From: Multifurca ochricompacta
Taxonomy: Eukaryota; Basidiomycota; Agaricomycetes; Russulales; Russulaceae
DNA: 64,000 nt
Assembly: GCA_022496185.1 (NCBI GenBank)
Contig: WTXG01000115.1
Coordinates: forward strand, 1 to 64,000
Reading direction: 5' to 3'
Shown: positions 20,726 to 30,919 of the stretch, piece by piece
How positions within the stretch are numbered: the first letter of the stretch is position 1
Layout of the letters: the number at the start of each line of letters is the position of its first letter
Position numbers and translations under genes: made by a program
The notes under the pieces: model-generated
What the model was told of the DNA's origin: nothing
What the model saw: the letters and a program-made list of their open reading frames with translations, nothing else
Databases searched by the model: none

Positions 20726-22233
20726 TCAAAAATCCTTCTTCGCAAACACCTTTTCCACTAGGATGGCTCGCACTTCTTTGCTTTCCTTCATCATGCTTGC
20801 CCATATGTCCTGCGCCTTTTCTTCCTTTGTCTTTTTGTTGACGGTCAGTGGATTGTTATGGACTGGCGCAACTGTTGCTTCCGCCGCTCGTACCCCCTTT
20901 TTCGGGCATTCCCTGGACATGTGCCCTTGTGCCTTGCAGCGAAAGCATCTTCCTTCTTTCATCAACGTTTGCCTTTCGTCCTCCGTGAGCGCAACCCGGG
21001 CTCTGGTTCTGTCAGCAGAGGTATCCATGGCATTTGGATCCCTCTGGCTAGTATGCATGGGTTTGACTCCGAAGGTGGCCTTCCATTGGTCGCGGGTCTT
21101 TCCCTTCTTTGTGTCAACCCCAAAACGCGTCTGGAAGTCGAGGTAATCTTGCTGCTGTCAGCGAGCAGCATCGACCCATGTATCCCAATCATTGGGATGA
21201 TGAAACTGGATGATGTTCTTTACCAGTGGGTTGGGCAGCCCCTGGGAGAAGAGGTCCAGTGTGGCCTCTTCATCAGTGTCATAGCCGGCTCTGTTGGCCA
21301 GACTTCTGAACTTTGCTACATAAGCATCGAGTTCTCCCTTCTCCATTCTAAGGGACTTAAGCTCTCGAGCAGCCTTTTGTTTGGCCTGCCCATCCGTGAA
21401 TGCGTCTTTAAATCTTTGGGCAATGGTTTCCCAAAGGCCCTCGCTAGTGGTACGATGGCCACTTTCGATTTGTTCGTTCAGCCACTCCAGCTGTTCCATG
21501 GTCCAATCGTCTACAGCCTCCCCTCGGATCAGAGAGAGGAAGAGGTTTGCACGTTGGAAGGGGTTAATGATCTGGGGGACGTCATGGTTGAAGTTCTTAA
21601 AGGTCGTGAACTCCAGCATAAATTTCTTGCTTTGCGACCAATCCCCAGTGAACGTTTGGGGCAGTACTCCTGACAATCGCCCCAATGGTGGGGGAATGTT
21701 GGGTGGTAACATGGCTGGCGGCGGTGGGGGGGGGGTGCTGGGTCTGGGAGCTGGGCGGCGATAGTAGACATGTTTTGGTAAAATGGAGTGACGGTGTCGG
21801 TGGACTGTATTGAAATCTGGGGAGTTGTCAAAGCAGGGGCTCTGAACGTGACAACTGCCAGTGCAACTGGGGTTGTAGTCGACGCTAATACCAGTGCTTC
21901 TTCACTATGTTCTTCCACGTACTCTTCTGGCTCAGAGTCCGTAACGATGGCCGGGGGATTCTCTCTCCATGGTCCTAATCCAAATTCAGGAGGAGCAGGT
22001 CCTGTAGTAACCCAAGAGTGTTGGCTGTCCGAATATCGGATGCAGTACCAAACTCTTTTCTCGTCGTCGTATTCTACCGGTTGGTATCTTCCGTCGTGAT
22101 AGACGTAGTATCCAAACTCAGACTCAAAATCTTTCCAGGTGGCAGAGCCAAGTACTTGTTGTGAAAGGTCAGGCTCATCCCTTCGTTCGATGGGTTCTTC
22201 TTTGAACAGGGTCTGACTGCGGCTGGAAGCCAT
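20726..22233 (-). pseudogene. gag: E2 gag, with ATG start
   Basis: It starts at ATG 22231-22233, the only gag in the window with ATG rather than GTG at this position. Acidic and proline-rich linkers, the Gag core and the CX2CX4HX4C knuckle (CFRC....H....C near 20930) are visible. An expanded C-run near 21730 shifts the frame in the proline-rich linker, and a TGA near 21156 replaces the CGA arginine codon found in E3. It ends in the TTTTT junction near 20728. Confidence 0.88.
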
Positions 22234-22239
22234 GATGAG

Positions 22240-22250
22240 AGACTCGACTT
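22240..22250 (-). other. Primer-binding site, self-complementary type (E2)
   Basis: On the minus strand AAGTCGAGTCT follows the 5' LTR by 2 nt. The complementary AGACTCGACTT lies in the LTR (reverse complement at 22473-22483). Confidence 0.68.
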
Positions 22251-22252
22251 GA

Positions 22253-22829
22253 TGTTACGTCCAGTGCGGGACGTTCCACACGACTTGTGTGACAGCGTGA
22301 TACAGGGATTCGGATAAGAAACCAATAAGGTCTCTTGGAGTGAAGTGTAATGAGTCAAAGTCAAAGAGGCTGTACTCTAAGACAATGGTGAGCGGGAAGT
22401 GCCAGAAGCACTTGAGACAGACAGATGCTTTCAAGAGAGCAAGTCCAGAAGACTAGCACTGATGTATTCAATAAGTCGAGTCTAAGGTCTACTTGGGTAG
22501 CTATAGCGGACTTATATACGTAAGGCAGTGGGCGTCTATGAGATAAGGATAAGGAGTCAAGTGGGCCCGAATATCTGAAAGCGGAGGGCGTAAAGCCTGG
22601 CTTCTACTGATAGGGGATTAAGTAAATGTCCAATTGTATGATAAGGAGATAAGTGATAAGTGAAGAAACAAGTAGGTAAATATGAACAAGCAAACAAGTC
22701 ACGGGGATGGACGAAGGGCATGTGACGGATCCCACGATGGAGACGTGATCTGGTAGTGAAGCGTGGGCGGCAGGGAGGGGTTATCGTTGGGCAAGAAAAA
22801 GAATGTGGGAAGCAATGGGGTTCGTAACA
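22253..22829 (-). repeat. E2 5' LTR
   Basis: 577 bp, minus strand, TGTTACGAACCCC ... GGACGTAACA. It is flanked on its outer side by CCTAC (22830-22834). Confidence 0.93.
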
Positions 22830-22834
22830 CCTAC

Positions 22835-23352
22835 CCTTCACTTCTTGATTACGTCCCCATCCTGGGATCCCTCACATGCCTGCTCCCTCCCCATGATCGC
22901 TGCTTACATATGATGACCGTTGTTTACACTTTGTTTATGCCTTCCCTTATCGCTTATCCTCTTATCTCTAAGACCAGACACTTACTTAATACCCTATCAG
23001 AAGCCAGGCTTTACGCCCTCCGCTTTCATATATTCGGGCCCACTTGACTCCATATCTCTTATCAATAGACGCTCACCTCATTACGTATATAAGCCCGCTG
23101 TAGACTACACTGTAGCTTCAGACTCGACTTATTGAATACATTGGTGTTTGTCTTCCGGACTTCCCCTTGGAACCTTTGACTCGACCATCTCAGTGCTTTT
23201 GGCACTTTCCGCTCAACATTGTCACTCGGGAACAGCCCCGTTGACTTTGACTCGACCACTCGAACTCCAAGAGGTCTTATTGATCTCTTATCTGAACACA
23301 CGTACAACGCTGTCGCACAAGTCGTGCAGAACGTCTCACACTGGACGTAACA
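22835..23352 (+). repeat. E1 3' LTR, second piece
   Basis: It continues the LTR broken at 7903 and ends CTGGACGTAACA. It matches the truncated 5' LTR at 1174-1539, including TATATAAG near 23085. Confidence 0.92.
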
Positions 23353-24791
23353 CGGAATGGGAAGTAGAACGTATCGCGAATGCAAAATGGAAGGGTCAAG
23401 GGCGCAATTGGAAGCTCCATTATTTGATCAAATGGAAGGGATTCCCAGATGCCGACAACTCGTGGGAATCTGCTGCGGATGTCTTTGTGCCCAAGCTCAT
23501 CAAAGACTTCTATAGGCGCCACCCAGAGGCAGATAAAGAGCCAGAGAAAATACAAGTTGCTGAACAGCTCTCTTCCCCACAACTGACCAGAAACCCGTCC
23601 ATGTCGCCATCCGAGATCCATACCTCTGCCGCCATTGATGCGTTTCCCATACTTACTCCTGTGCATCCTCCTTCTTGCCCACTTTCTCCTATTGACTACA
23701 ATGCGACCGCCCAAGTGGCCCAAGGGGACAGAATCATCGACATCGACAAAGATTTTAATCTGCCCGAACACCCCCATCCCAACGACCTGATCGACATAGA
23801 CTTCGGCGATAAGTCCCCCAAATTCCCCTTCTTCCCCAACGACCCCAACTCACAGTTCTACTTCCCACTCATGATCCTGTCATCCAAGAATGACGGCACT
23901 ATGGAAGTAGCCAAATATATCTACTACACTAACGAAGGTATGGACGTAGCGGGCTGTTTGGAAAAGGGGGGGCCAGTCTATGGGGCCCCGGTATACCTAG
24001 AGGAGAAAAACGTCGACCAACTTCACTACGTTCTGGGACCAGAACATCTGCAGCACCTTTTGGCCCATGACCCATGCGCCTTCGCCATCAACGAGGTGCT
24101 CCAGGACCTACGAATGCCATGACTGACCGCTGAGATCGCGCGGCTGCAAAAATTCCAGGCGCTCAGGGACAACTTGGAGATGCAGCGCCATGACTATGAG
24201 CGACAGATGGTGAAAATTAACCAGGGGGTTTTTGACATAGAGCATCACCTGGCGAGTATTCAGACGAGACTGGAACAAGGAGAGGCATACCAAATCATTT
24301 CTGAATGGTACGCCGATATTTTTGCGTGACCACTCCCTTGTCGCCGCCTCAACCTTGCGCCCCAACTTAACCCCCATTGCTTCGAAATGCCACACCTCCA
24401 CGAAAACCCTGATGGTAAGCTTTGCTGGCGCTGTAGCAGCAAATACCACCTCAGCTGGTGTTGTCCCATGGCCAAGAAACGATGTTGACATTGCCAAAGC
24501 ACCTCACATTGGAGTTGTCAGTGCCTGTTCCAACGACTTATGCAGGCCCCCACTGTCCAGAACCCATCCGGATGGTTTGGCAAGTGTCTCTCCCACAACA
24601 CCGGACATTGAGAAATCGATTGTCATGTTTACAACGGCTGCTTTCGCTGTGGGAGGCGGGGGCCCTACGGTTTTCTATGAACACACGTTTGCCCCACGGA
24701 CGGCGAAACGGAGAACTACAATGCGGACCACTATGCCGTAGCTGACAACTACCTCTCCTTGGTCCAGGATGACGATGGTATGCCAATCTAG
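23353..24791 (+). pseudogene. E7 chromodomain fused in frame to ORF3 (partial)
   Basis: This begins inside a chromodomain (EWEVERI ... YLIKWKGF ... SWES), cut on the left by E1. Unlike E1-E3, no stop separates the chromodomain from the third-ORF protein: the frame is open through a linker into the conserved FPL..., YTNEGMDVAGCL and YGAPVYLEE stretches. TGA codons then follow at 24120-24122 and at several later points where E1 or E3 has arginine. The Cys/His cluster is readable to a TAG at 24789-24791. This divergent copy suggests the third protein can be a C-terminal extension of Pol. Confidence 0.8.
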
Positions 24792-24822
24792 CTGGCTCTG
24801 CTAGGACTTAGAGAGGGGGTAA

Positions 24823-25415
24823 TGTTACAAACCCCATTGCGTCGTCTTATTTTCCTTTTCCTTCACATGACACATTGTTTGGCCTCATTTACTCCTTTGT
24901 TGACCATATTGTGACTGGCATTGCACTTGTTTGTTCCTTATCTATGACTCGACTTCTTGCTTATCTGTGACTCATACCTTACCTCAGAACTCTTATGTAT
25001 TTTCCCACCAGAATTGCGACTATACCAGATTCGTCTACGTATATTCTCATCTGGCCCACCTAACCCCATTCCCTCTTTGGATACATTGCGACTTCGTTGA
25101 TACATCAAGTACGATACTCCAATTCAGACTCTGACTTCTATTATGTATATAAGGCCTGCCTAGATAGCCTGTATACCTTAGACTCGACTTCTTAATCAAC
25201 TTGGTGCATTACCTTCTGGGTGATTCCTAAGACCCAACTCTTGAATCATCTCAGTGCTTTTGGCACTCTTCCACTCACCAATACTAAGGGATTAGCTCCT
25301 TGGTATTGACTCTTCACCCGAACTCTGTGTACTTGAAAGACAGTACACACCTGACTCGTAGTTTTGCTACGCAACTTATCACACATCGTGATGAACACCC
25401 GCACCAGGCGTTACA
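24823..25415 (+). repeat. E7 3' LTR
   Basis: 593 bp, TGTTACAAACC ... CAGGCGTTACA, after GAGGGGGTAA. TATATAAG lies near 25146 and AGACTCGACTT near 25178, so this lineage also carries the self-primer motif. It is followed directly by the E8 integrase frame. Confidence 0.88.
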
Positions 25416-26198
25416 CAGGATGACTGGATCGAGCTACTCCCCATGGCGGAGTTCGTATTGAATATGAGGAAGTCCTCAGCAATGGATCATACCCCATTTG
25501 AATTACTCTATGGGTATACCCTGGACTTCATTATCCCTGTGGGACATGCCACTGGCATCCCCAGTTTAGACCAACGCCTACAACAGTTACGTCTCGCCAG
25601 ATGCAACGCAGAGGCAGCTATGAGGCTTAGCAAGACACGTATGACTCATGATCTAGCTCAATCAGGGCACAATTTCCCAAAAGAGGGAGATTATGTCTGG
25701 TTGCAGTCCAAAAACATTAAAATCCACCAGCAGTCCCAGAAGCTTGGTCCCAAACAGTTAGGGCCTTTCAAAGTTCTGAAGAAACTTAGCGACCTGGATT
25801 ACAAGTTGGACTTGCCTCCGGCATTGAAAGTCCACAACATATTTCATGTGGACCGCCTTAGTCTATACAAAGGCAATGATGTTAACGGGCTGATGCCCAC
25901 ACCACCAGACCCCATTACCATAGATGGTGAGGAAGAGTATGAAGTGGACCATATCAGAGATAGCAAAATGTTTGGTCGCACACTCAAGTTCCTTATCCAA
26001 TGGAAGGGTTATGGAGAAGGTGAAGATATGTGGGAACCGGAACGGAATCTAACCCATGCAAAGGACTCCATTCAGAAGTTCTATCAACAGAACCCAGGAG
26101 CCCTAGGAAGATTGCCGCAATCCACTTCGCCACTGCCCCTTGGCAGCCCACACAACTCTATACAGCTTACAAGGATGTTACACCCTAGGAGGGGGTAA
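25416..26198 (+). CDS. pol: E8 integrase C-terminus and chromodomain (partial pol)
   Basis: The last part of a Gypsy polyprotein is intact from the E7 junction to TAA at 26196-26198. It holds the end of the integrase core (DDWIELLPMAEFVLN ... TPFELLYGY), the C-terminal domain (LGPFKVLKKLSDLDYKLDLP) and a chromodomain (EYEVDHIRDSK ... LIQWKGYG ... MWEPERNL). It is a different lineage from E1-E5 and has no third ORF: the stop directly abuts the 3' LTR. The left side was cut by insertion of E7. Confidence 0.88.
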   Translation, partial: QDDWIELLPMAEFVLNMRKSSAMDHTPFELLYGYTLDFIIPVGHATGIPSLDQRLQQLRLARCNAEAAMRLSKTRMTHDLAQSGHNFPKEGDYVWLQSKNIKIHQQSQKLGPKQLGPFKVLKKLSDLDYKLDLPPALKVHNIFHVDRLSLYKGNDVNGLMPTPPDPITIDGEEEYEVDHIRDSKMFGRTLKFLIQWKGYGEGEDMWEPERNLTHAKDSIQKFYQQNPGALGRLPQSTSPLPLGSPHNSIQLTRMLHPRRG

Positions 26199-28263
26199 TG
26201 TCATGGCTCTACTTTATTTTTCCTTTTCTTTTCCCTTTTTTGGATCACATGACTGTGGGAAGATTACCCAGCAGTCTCAACACATGATCATGGGAATGTA
26301 ACTGTGACATGGATCATGTGACCGAGTCACATGTAATAGTCACACACTGCTTAGTCAGCACAAGAGCCACTCAAGAATTACAAGTTGACTTTCTATTGTG
26401 TTTACCACAATAAGCAGAGGCTCCACAGTCTAGACGGTTCTAGACCAAGTGGAGCTGCTATCAAGATAAGAGGAGTCCAGCCTAGAAGGTTCTAGGTAAG
26501 TGGAGCTCTAGATAAGGGCCCAGGTTGGGCCATGGCCAATTTTAGCACAGAACCACATGTATCAGTAGATAGACACGTTCCAGACCAAAGGGCTAGACTA
26601 CATATCAGTTATCTACTCCACAGTGATGTCATTATGACATCACACTGTGGAGTATGATCAGTCAGCAGAGTAAAGCAGCTTACGAATCACAGAGATAAGG
26701 CTCAGTCAGCAATACAGCTGACTGATACTTGCTGATTCTTGCTTACACTTACTGCTTACCTCATTACACTGAGAAATGTATATAAGACCCCCTGTAACAG
26801 CCTGTAGCCCCCATCTTGTCCTCTTGGGGCTGCAGGTGAGTAACTGTCTACACGAGTTCAATACATAGTGCTAATGGCATACTGCCTCCCTGTGTGACTC
26901 GATCCTTTGGATCTTGTCCTCTTGGGTAGTGTTTAAAAGTCCGGTCCAGTCTGGTTTTTTCAATATATTTCATGTGGACTGGACTGGCAACTGGTCTACA
27001 GTAACTCAAATATACTGCAACTGCAGACTGGACCACTTAGGACTGGTCCATACCAGTCCGGTTTCAGTCCAACAACTGGTTGCAACCGGTTTTCATGCAA
27101 CCAGTTCAGAACTGGTCTGAACCAGTCTGAACTGGTCAGAGGTCAGTTCCCAGACACTTTCAAGACAAGAGATAAGCTAAAGTTAACCACATAAACTTAA
27201 CTGTAGGAATATTGGTCATATATCATGGACTGGTTATTACAAGGAAAGATTAGATTAGATAAAGACAGAGCATTCTAATATAGATAACTACCATTAAACA
27301 CTGCACAGAATGCAGATAGTGATGGATGCATAAGGCTTAAGGCAATCAGAGACACTCAGAATTGTGCATAGAGCAAGTATATTACTATTACTACTATTCT
27401 ACAAAGTTTCAGATCAGATCTTGCATCTGATCTGAAGTGAGACAAGAATCAGTTGCAGTGACTCAAAAAGGTGATTCAATGATGCATCAGATTAAATTGC
27501 CTATATCTCCATGAATACCACTCATAATTACATCATTCCTTTTTTGGTATAAAGCTATTATGTACATCTGCCAGGCCTACACCAAACACGTGGCTCTGTT
27601 TGGCCTAGATTTGTTATTAATTTACAAATAACCAGAGAGTGCCAAACATTGAATCACATTTTTGAGTCACTGTAACTGATTCTTGTCTCACTTCAGATCA
27701 GATGCATGATCTGATCTGAAACTTTGTAGGATAGTAGTAATAGTAATATACTTGCTCTATGCACAATTCTGAGTGTCTCTGATTGCCTTAAGCCTTATGC
27801 ATCCATCACTATCTGCATTCTGTGCAGTTTTCAATGGTAGTTATCTATATTAGAATGCTCTATCTTATCTTATCTTTAAGGCACCAAAAAGACCGGTCCA
27901 GACCGGTCTATACCGGTCTAGTCCGGTTTTTAGGCAGTCTATCATTGTTGATGGACTGCAGACTGCATGTGTGAAAAATTGGGGCAACTGCAACTGGTGG
28001 TCCGGTTGCCATCAGTCCGGTCTGGTCCGGTTTGCAGTCTTTTTTCAGTCCAATGGACTGGACTTTTAAACACTACTCTTGGGGCTGCAGCTTCTTTGGG
28101 TTTCAGAACACCGCTGTCATGGTTGAATAAACCACTGTGGGCAGCAAGGTTCCCCATCATTGCTTGACGTGTGACGTTTGCCTCCGCGGTATGCCCAATG
28201 ACTTAGGTCACCTTTTCTCTTTGCCCTTCTTTCCTGAGTGTACATGGAGCTTCACCTGTTACA
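26199..28263 (+). repeat. E8 3' LTR, interrupted by a hAT-like element
   Basis: It begins TGTCATGGCTC right after AGGAGGGGGTAA, with GTATATAAG near 26778. It is interrupted at 26927-28075 and continues to a probable end at CTGTTACA near 28263. The start is firm; the 3' end is a guess, as no second copy is in view. Confidence 0.6.
26927..28075. mobile_element. hAT-like non-autonomous foldback element, 1149 bp
   Basis: Terminal inverted repeats TAGTGTTTAAAAGTCC and its complement bound the element. CTCTTGGG at 26919-26926 and 28076-28083 is a perfect 8-bp TSD, as hAT transposases make. Within it, 27248-27481 and 27647-27880 are long inverted arms around a loop of about 165 bp. The ends also carry many copies of an ACTGGTC-type motif. 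No transposase ORF is seen. Confidence 0.88.
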
Positions 28264-28305
28264 TCTGCCTTGCTTATGCAGCAAGAATAGACCTATATTG
28301 AACTT

Positions 28306-28490
28306 TGCTAAGAGCCTACAGCCCAAGAGGACAAGATTAGTTGGGCCTAAGTAAATACAAAGATAAAGTGATAAAGTGCACCTACAGCCCCAAGAGGACA
28401 AGATTAGTTGGGCCTAAGTAAATACAAAGATAAAGTGATAAAGCACACCTACAGCCCCAAGAGGACAAGATGGGGTCTGCAGCATGCTAC
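28306..28490 (-). repeat. Tandem LTR-derived repeat, about 2.5 units of 67 bp
   Basis: Units begin near 28314, 28381 and 28447, each starting CCTACAGCCC. The minus strand carries TCTTGTCCTCTTGGGGCTG, the same string as the R region of the E8 LTR near 26816, so this is a rearranged reverse fragment of that LTR type. Confidence 0.7.
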
Positions 28491-28925
28491 AGGGTGTCTT
28501 TAAATATGTCCTAGTACTACTCTATGAAATACCAAAGCCGATCAAGCGTGCAATGTAAATCTAATTAGTTATCAGTGGCCCGCTCTCCTGAGTGCCCTGA
28601 CACATCTTATTTACCAACGTGTGATCCTTTCTGCTGGTCTGGCATTATCTAAAATACATACTAGACTACTTTAGATCACTCTATAATCAAATCATCAAAT
28701 TGTATTACTGAAACAAAGGCCACATGTATCTATCAGTGTCCATTGCTGCATAGGGCAGCAACTACTTCACATCGCGTGGACCAGGTCAGATCGGTCTGAA
28801 CTCCTCCTTATCTTATCTAAGTCTAAGAAGGTTGACTTTGCAAGACATGCAATCATGTGATGCCCTCAGGATGGTTTTCAATCGGTCCAGGATGGCAAAA
28901 ATGCGCATCCAGGACAGTAACCAAG
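28491..28925 (+). repeat. Dispersed repeat Q, copy 1
   Basis: It is closely similar to 60755-61182 over its whole length (shared blocks such as TCTAATTAGTTATCAGTGG and TCTAAGTCTAAGAAGGTTGA) and more distantly to 61405-61760 and 62310-62660. It has no coding capacity. Confidence 0.8.
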
Positions 28926-29330
28926 ATTCAGAAGGATTGTATCTAATCAAGTAAGGTATCAAACTATTCACAGGAAGGTGAAACGCAGTCTGCGTGCTAC
29001 TGCACAACACACAACTCGCTTGTTAGTATCACACACTTAGCAATTGATCTGACCTGGCCATATTGATCCATTTCTGACACAGAGCCTGTGTGTTGGAGAA
29101 GAAAAGCAAACTTACCCATACTACCCAATGTCACCAACTCAGACTCTTAATCCAGCTTGCAAGGTCATTTTGCCAAAGGAGGCCTTGTGAAGGCCCACAT
29201 GTCCTAGATAAAGGTGAGCAAATCCTCAATGTAAGGTTTGCAAGTGAAGAGTATGTGCCATGGAGGTTGGTCAAGTTCTAGAGCCCAGTCAGGCAGGAAT
29301 TGGAGAGGGGCTAGTAGAGGAGCACTTGAA
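28926..29330. other. No recognisable feature
   Basis: AT-rich sequence with only short ORFs that show no domain. It lies between repeat Q and a foldback element. I see nothing that can be named. Confidence 0.5.
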
Positions 29331-29940
29331 GGAAGGTGAGGGGGGTGAGGTTGTTGCATGAGCAGAACTGGTCTTTCATCAGTTTTGAAAACATTGTCTA
29401 CATGTCACATGACTTTGATTTGTAACAACTTTTTGTTGATCAATGATAACTTTCCTTTTTAAAATAAATATTATTACAAATCATGGTCATGTGACAAGAC
29501 TATCACTTTGGGGATGTCAGCAGTGGTGGGTGAGCTCTCTGTACCAGTATCTTGGTTCAACAAAATTTGCCATTGTTTACTCTACATCATGTGTCAAACT
29601 GCTATCCTGGAACCTCTGTACAGCTTCAACAGAATTTACTGTTGTTTACTTTACATCACATGATTTGTCAAACTGCTGGGTGAATTGCATTCACTAAGCT
29701 CACCCACCTCTCCCCCACCACTGACATCCCTAAAGTGGTAATCTTATTACATGACTGTGATTTGTAATAATATTTATTTTAAAAGGAAGTTATTGTTAAA
29801 TATTTATTTAAAAAGGAAAGTTATTGTTGATCAACAAAACATCATTACAATTCAACATCATGTGACATGTAGGCAATGTTTCAACCTAATAGTGAAAGAC
29901 CAGCTCTGCTCATGCAACAACCTCACCCCCCTCACCTTCC
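29331..29940. repeat. Foldback element with long imperfect inverted arms
   Basis: The left arm (about 29331-29525) starts GGAAGGTGAGGGGGGTGAGG and the right arm (about 29715-29940) ends in its complement. The arms share many blocks, such as TTTAAAATAAATATTATTAC. The centre holds two direct repeats of about 75 bp (TTGTTTACTCTACATCA... and TTGTTTACTTTACATCA...). The right arm contains an extra duplicated segment. Confidence 0.75.
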
Positions 29941-29942
29941 AT

Positions 29943-30084
29943 GTTACAAACCCCATAGTGTTGTCTTTTCCTTTCCCTTGTCATGTGACTTGTTGTTTGA
30001 CTATGCTTGGCCCCTGTTGACTGTGATTGTGACCTTCTTTGTATATGTTTACCTCTTATCTTTGATGTGCTTCTCACTTATCTA
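29943..30084 (+). repeat. 5' end of a Gypsy LTR (E7-like), truncated
   Basis: TGTTACAAACCCCATAGTG with following T/C-rich text matches the first 140 bp of the E7 LTR type. It is broken by the MITE at 30085; the rest of the LTR is not found beyond it. Confidence 0.7.
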
Positions 30085-30299
30085 CAGTGCCTCACAAAAC
30101 TGAGTCAATGTTTTGCACTTTTGCACTGTTTGTTGAATATTGCATCAGCCAAAACAAATATAAACAAAGTCTTGGTAGAGCATAAAAGGTACAAGATAAG
30201 GGTTATGTAATGCAACAATAATTATGTAATTTTGATCAAAAGCTGTGGAGCTACACCCATTTCAAATTGGGGACTCATTGACTCAGTTTTGTGAGTGGG
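30085..30299. mobile_element. Tc1/mariner-type MITE, 215 bp
   Basis: The left end CAGTGCCTCACAAAACTGAG is mirrored by CTCAGTTTTGTGAG near the right end, with TA on both sides (30083-30084 and 30300-30301). There is no ORF. The ends resemble those of the Tc1-like element at 44827. Confidence 0.75.
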
Positions 30300-30392
30300 T
30301 ATCAGAAATATCAGAATCTGATGCTCCACCAAATGTACAGCAACCAATCCTTAATATATGGTTACCATAGTTATCTTAATATTGATGGGACC

Positions 30393-30902
30393 TGTTGAAC
30401 ACAGGACGTGTTCAGTGATGCTTCAGGCATCAGGAGATTAGATTAGCTACTTTAGGGATTAGATTAGATATCGGAGTCTCGGACTATTTACCATATCATT
30501 ATTACTTTCTTTCTCACATTCCACAGTAGCTGACTGATGTACCTTAGTAATGATGTACAAGCATGTGATTCCTTACTGGCCAATGGCCTTATTCCCTCTT
30601 GTTTATTGTTTGGACTATGTCTGGCACTTGTGGACTTATTCCCAGTGCACAGACCATCCCTTGGATTGTATATAAGGGTGTCTGTTTCATCTCTTACACT
30701 TCAGAGTTTTCTTCACCTCTGAAGTGTAAGTTCCAATCTCTCTACTTACTACTTTACCTACAACTAACCGTCTCTATAGATAACTTGCTCTAGGTGTGTA
30801 GTATAGTAATAAAGAGTTTTCTTCACCTCTGAAGTATAACTTGTTCTAGCTTTACTCACTAACCCCAACAGTCAGTATGCTGCACCTCATGCCTGTTCAA
30901 CA
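30393..30902 (+). repeat. Copia1 5' LTR
   Basis: It begins TGTTGAACA and ends in the perfect complement TGTTCAACA. TATATAAG is at 30669-30676. It differs from the 3' LTR at about a dozen sites by eye (2-3%). Confidence 0.93.
30693..30730 (+). promoter_or_regulatory. Perfect 14-bp hairpin at the start of the Copia1 RNA
   Basis: CTTACACTTCAGAG (30693-30706) and CTCTGAAGTGTAAG (30717-30730) are perfect inverted repeats around a 10-nt loop, about 24 nt after the TATA box. The loop and 3' arm recur in part near 30811-30838. The stem is identical in Copia2 while the loop differs. Confidence 0.75.
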
Positions 30903-30919
30903 GGTTATGGGCCCTGGGC
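30903..30919 (+). other. Copia1 primer-binding site, matching tRNA-iMet anticodon arm
   Basis: GGTTATGGGCCCTGGGC directly follows the LTR. Its complement carries CAU followed by AACC, with GGGCC before it, as in the anticodon stem-loop of eukaryotic initiator tRNA-Met rather than its 3' end. Drosophila copia primes from such a half-tRNA. Confidence 0.7.

Larger units (their letters stand above)
7904..22829 (-). mobile_element. Gypsy element E2, minus strand, split by E3
   Basis: Two 577-bp LTRs (7904-8480 and 22253-22829) bound the element, with CCTAC at 7899-7903 and 22830-22834 as the 5-bp TSD. The internal order on the minus strand is PBS, gag, pol, ORF3. The LTRs differ at roughly a dozen sites by eye (about 2%), nearly all CG versus TG or CA. 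ORF3 is interrupted by E3, so E2 is older than E3 and younger than E1. Confidence 0.93.
1174..23352 (+). mobile_element. Gypsy element E1 (chromodomain type), split by E2
   Basis: E1 has a 5'-truncated LTR (1174-1539), internal region 1540-7833 with gag, pol and ORF3, and a 3' LTR in two pieces (7834-7903 and 22835-23352, 588 bp in total). The gap is exactly element E2 plus its CCTAC duplication. E1 sits in the chromodomain region of E7. Its pol has two TGA codons at former arginine positions and several small frameshifts, so it is dead. Confidence 0.9.

Noticed and set aside
20858..21673. A 271-codon plus-strand ORF
   Set aside because: It is antisense to E2 gag and has no domain; its openness follows from the gag codon pattern on the other strand.
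28306..28490. A CRISPR-like array
   Set aside because: There are only two to three adjacent units of 67 bp without spacers, derived from an LTR, in a eukaryote.
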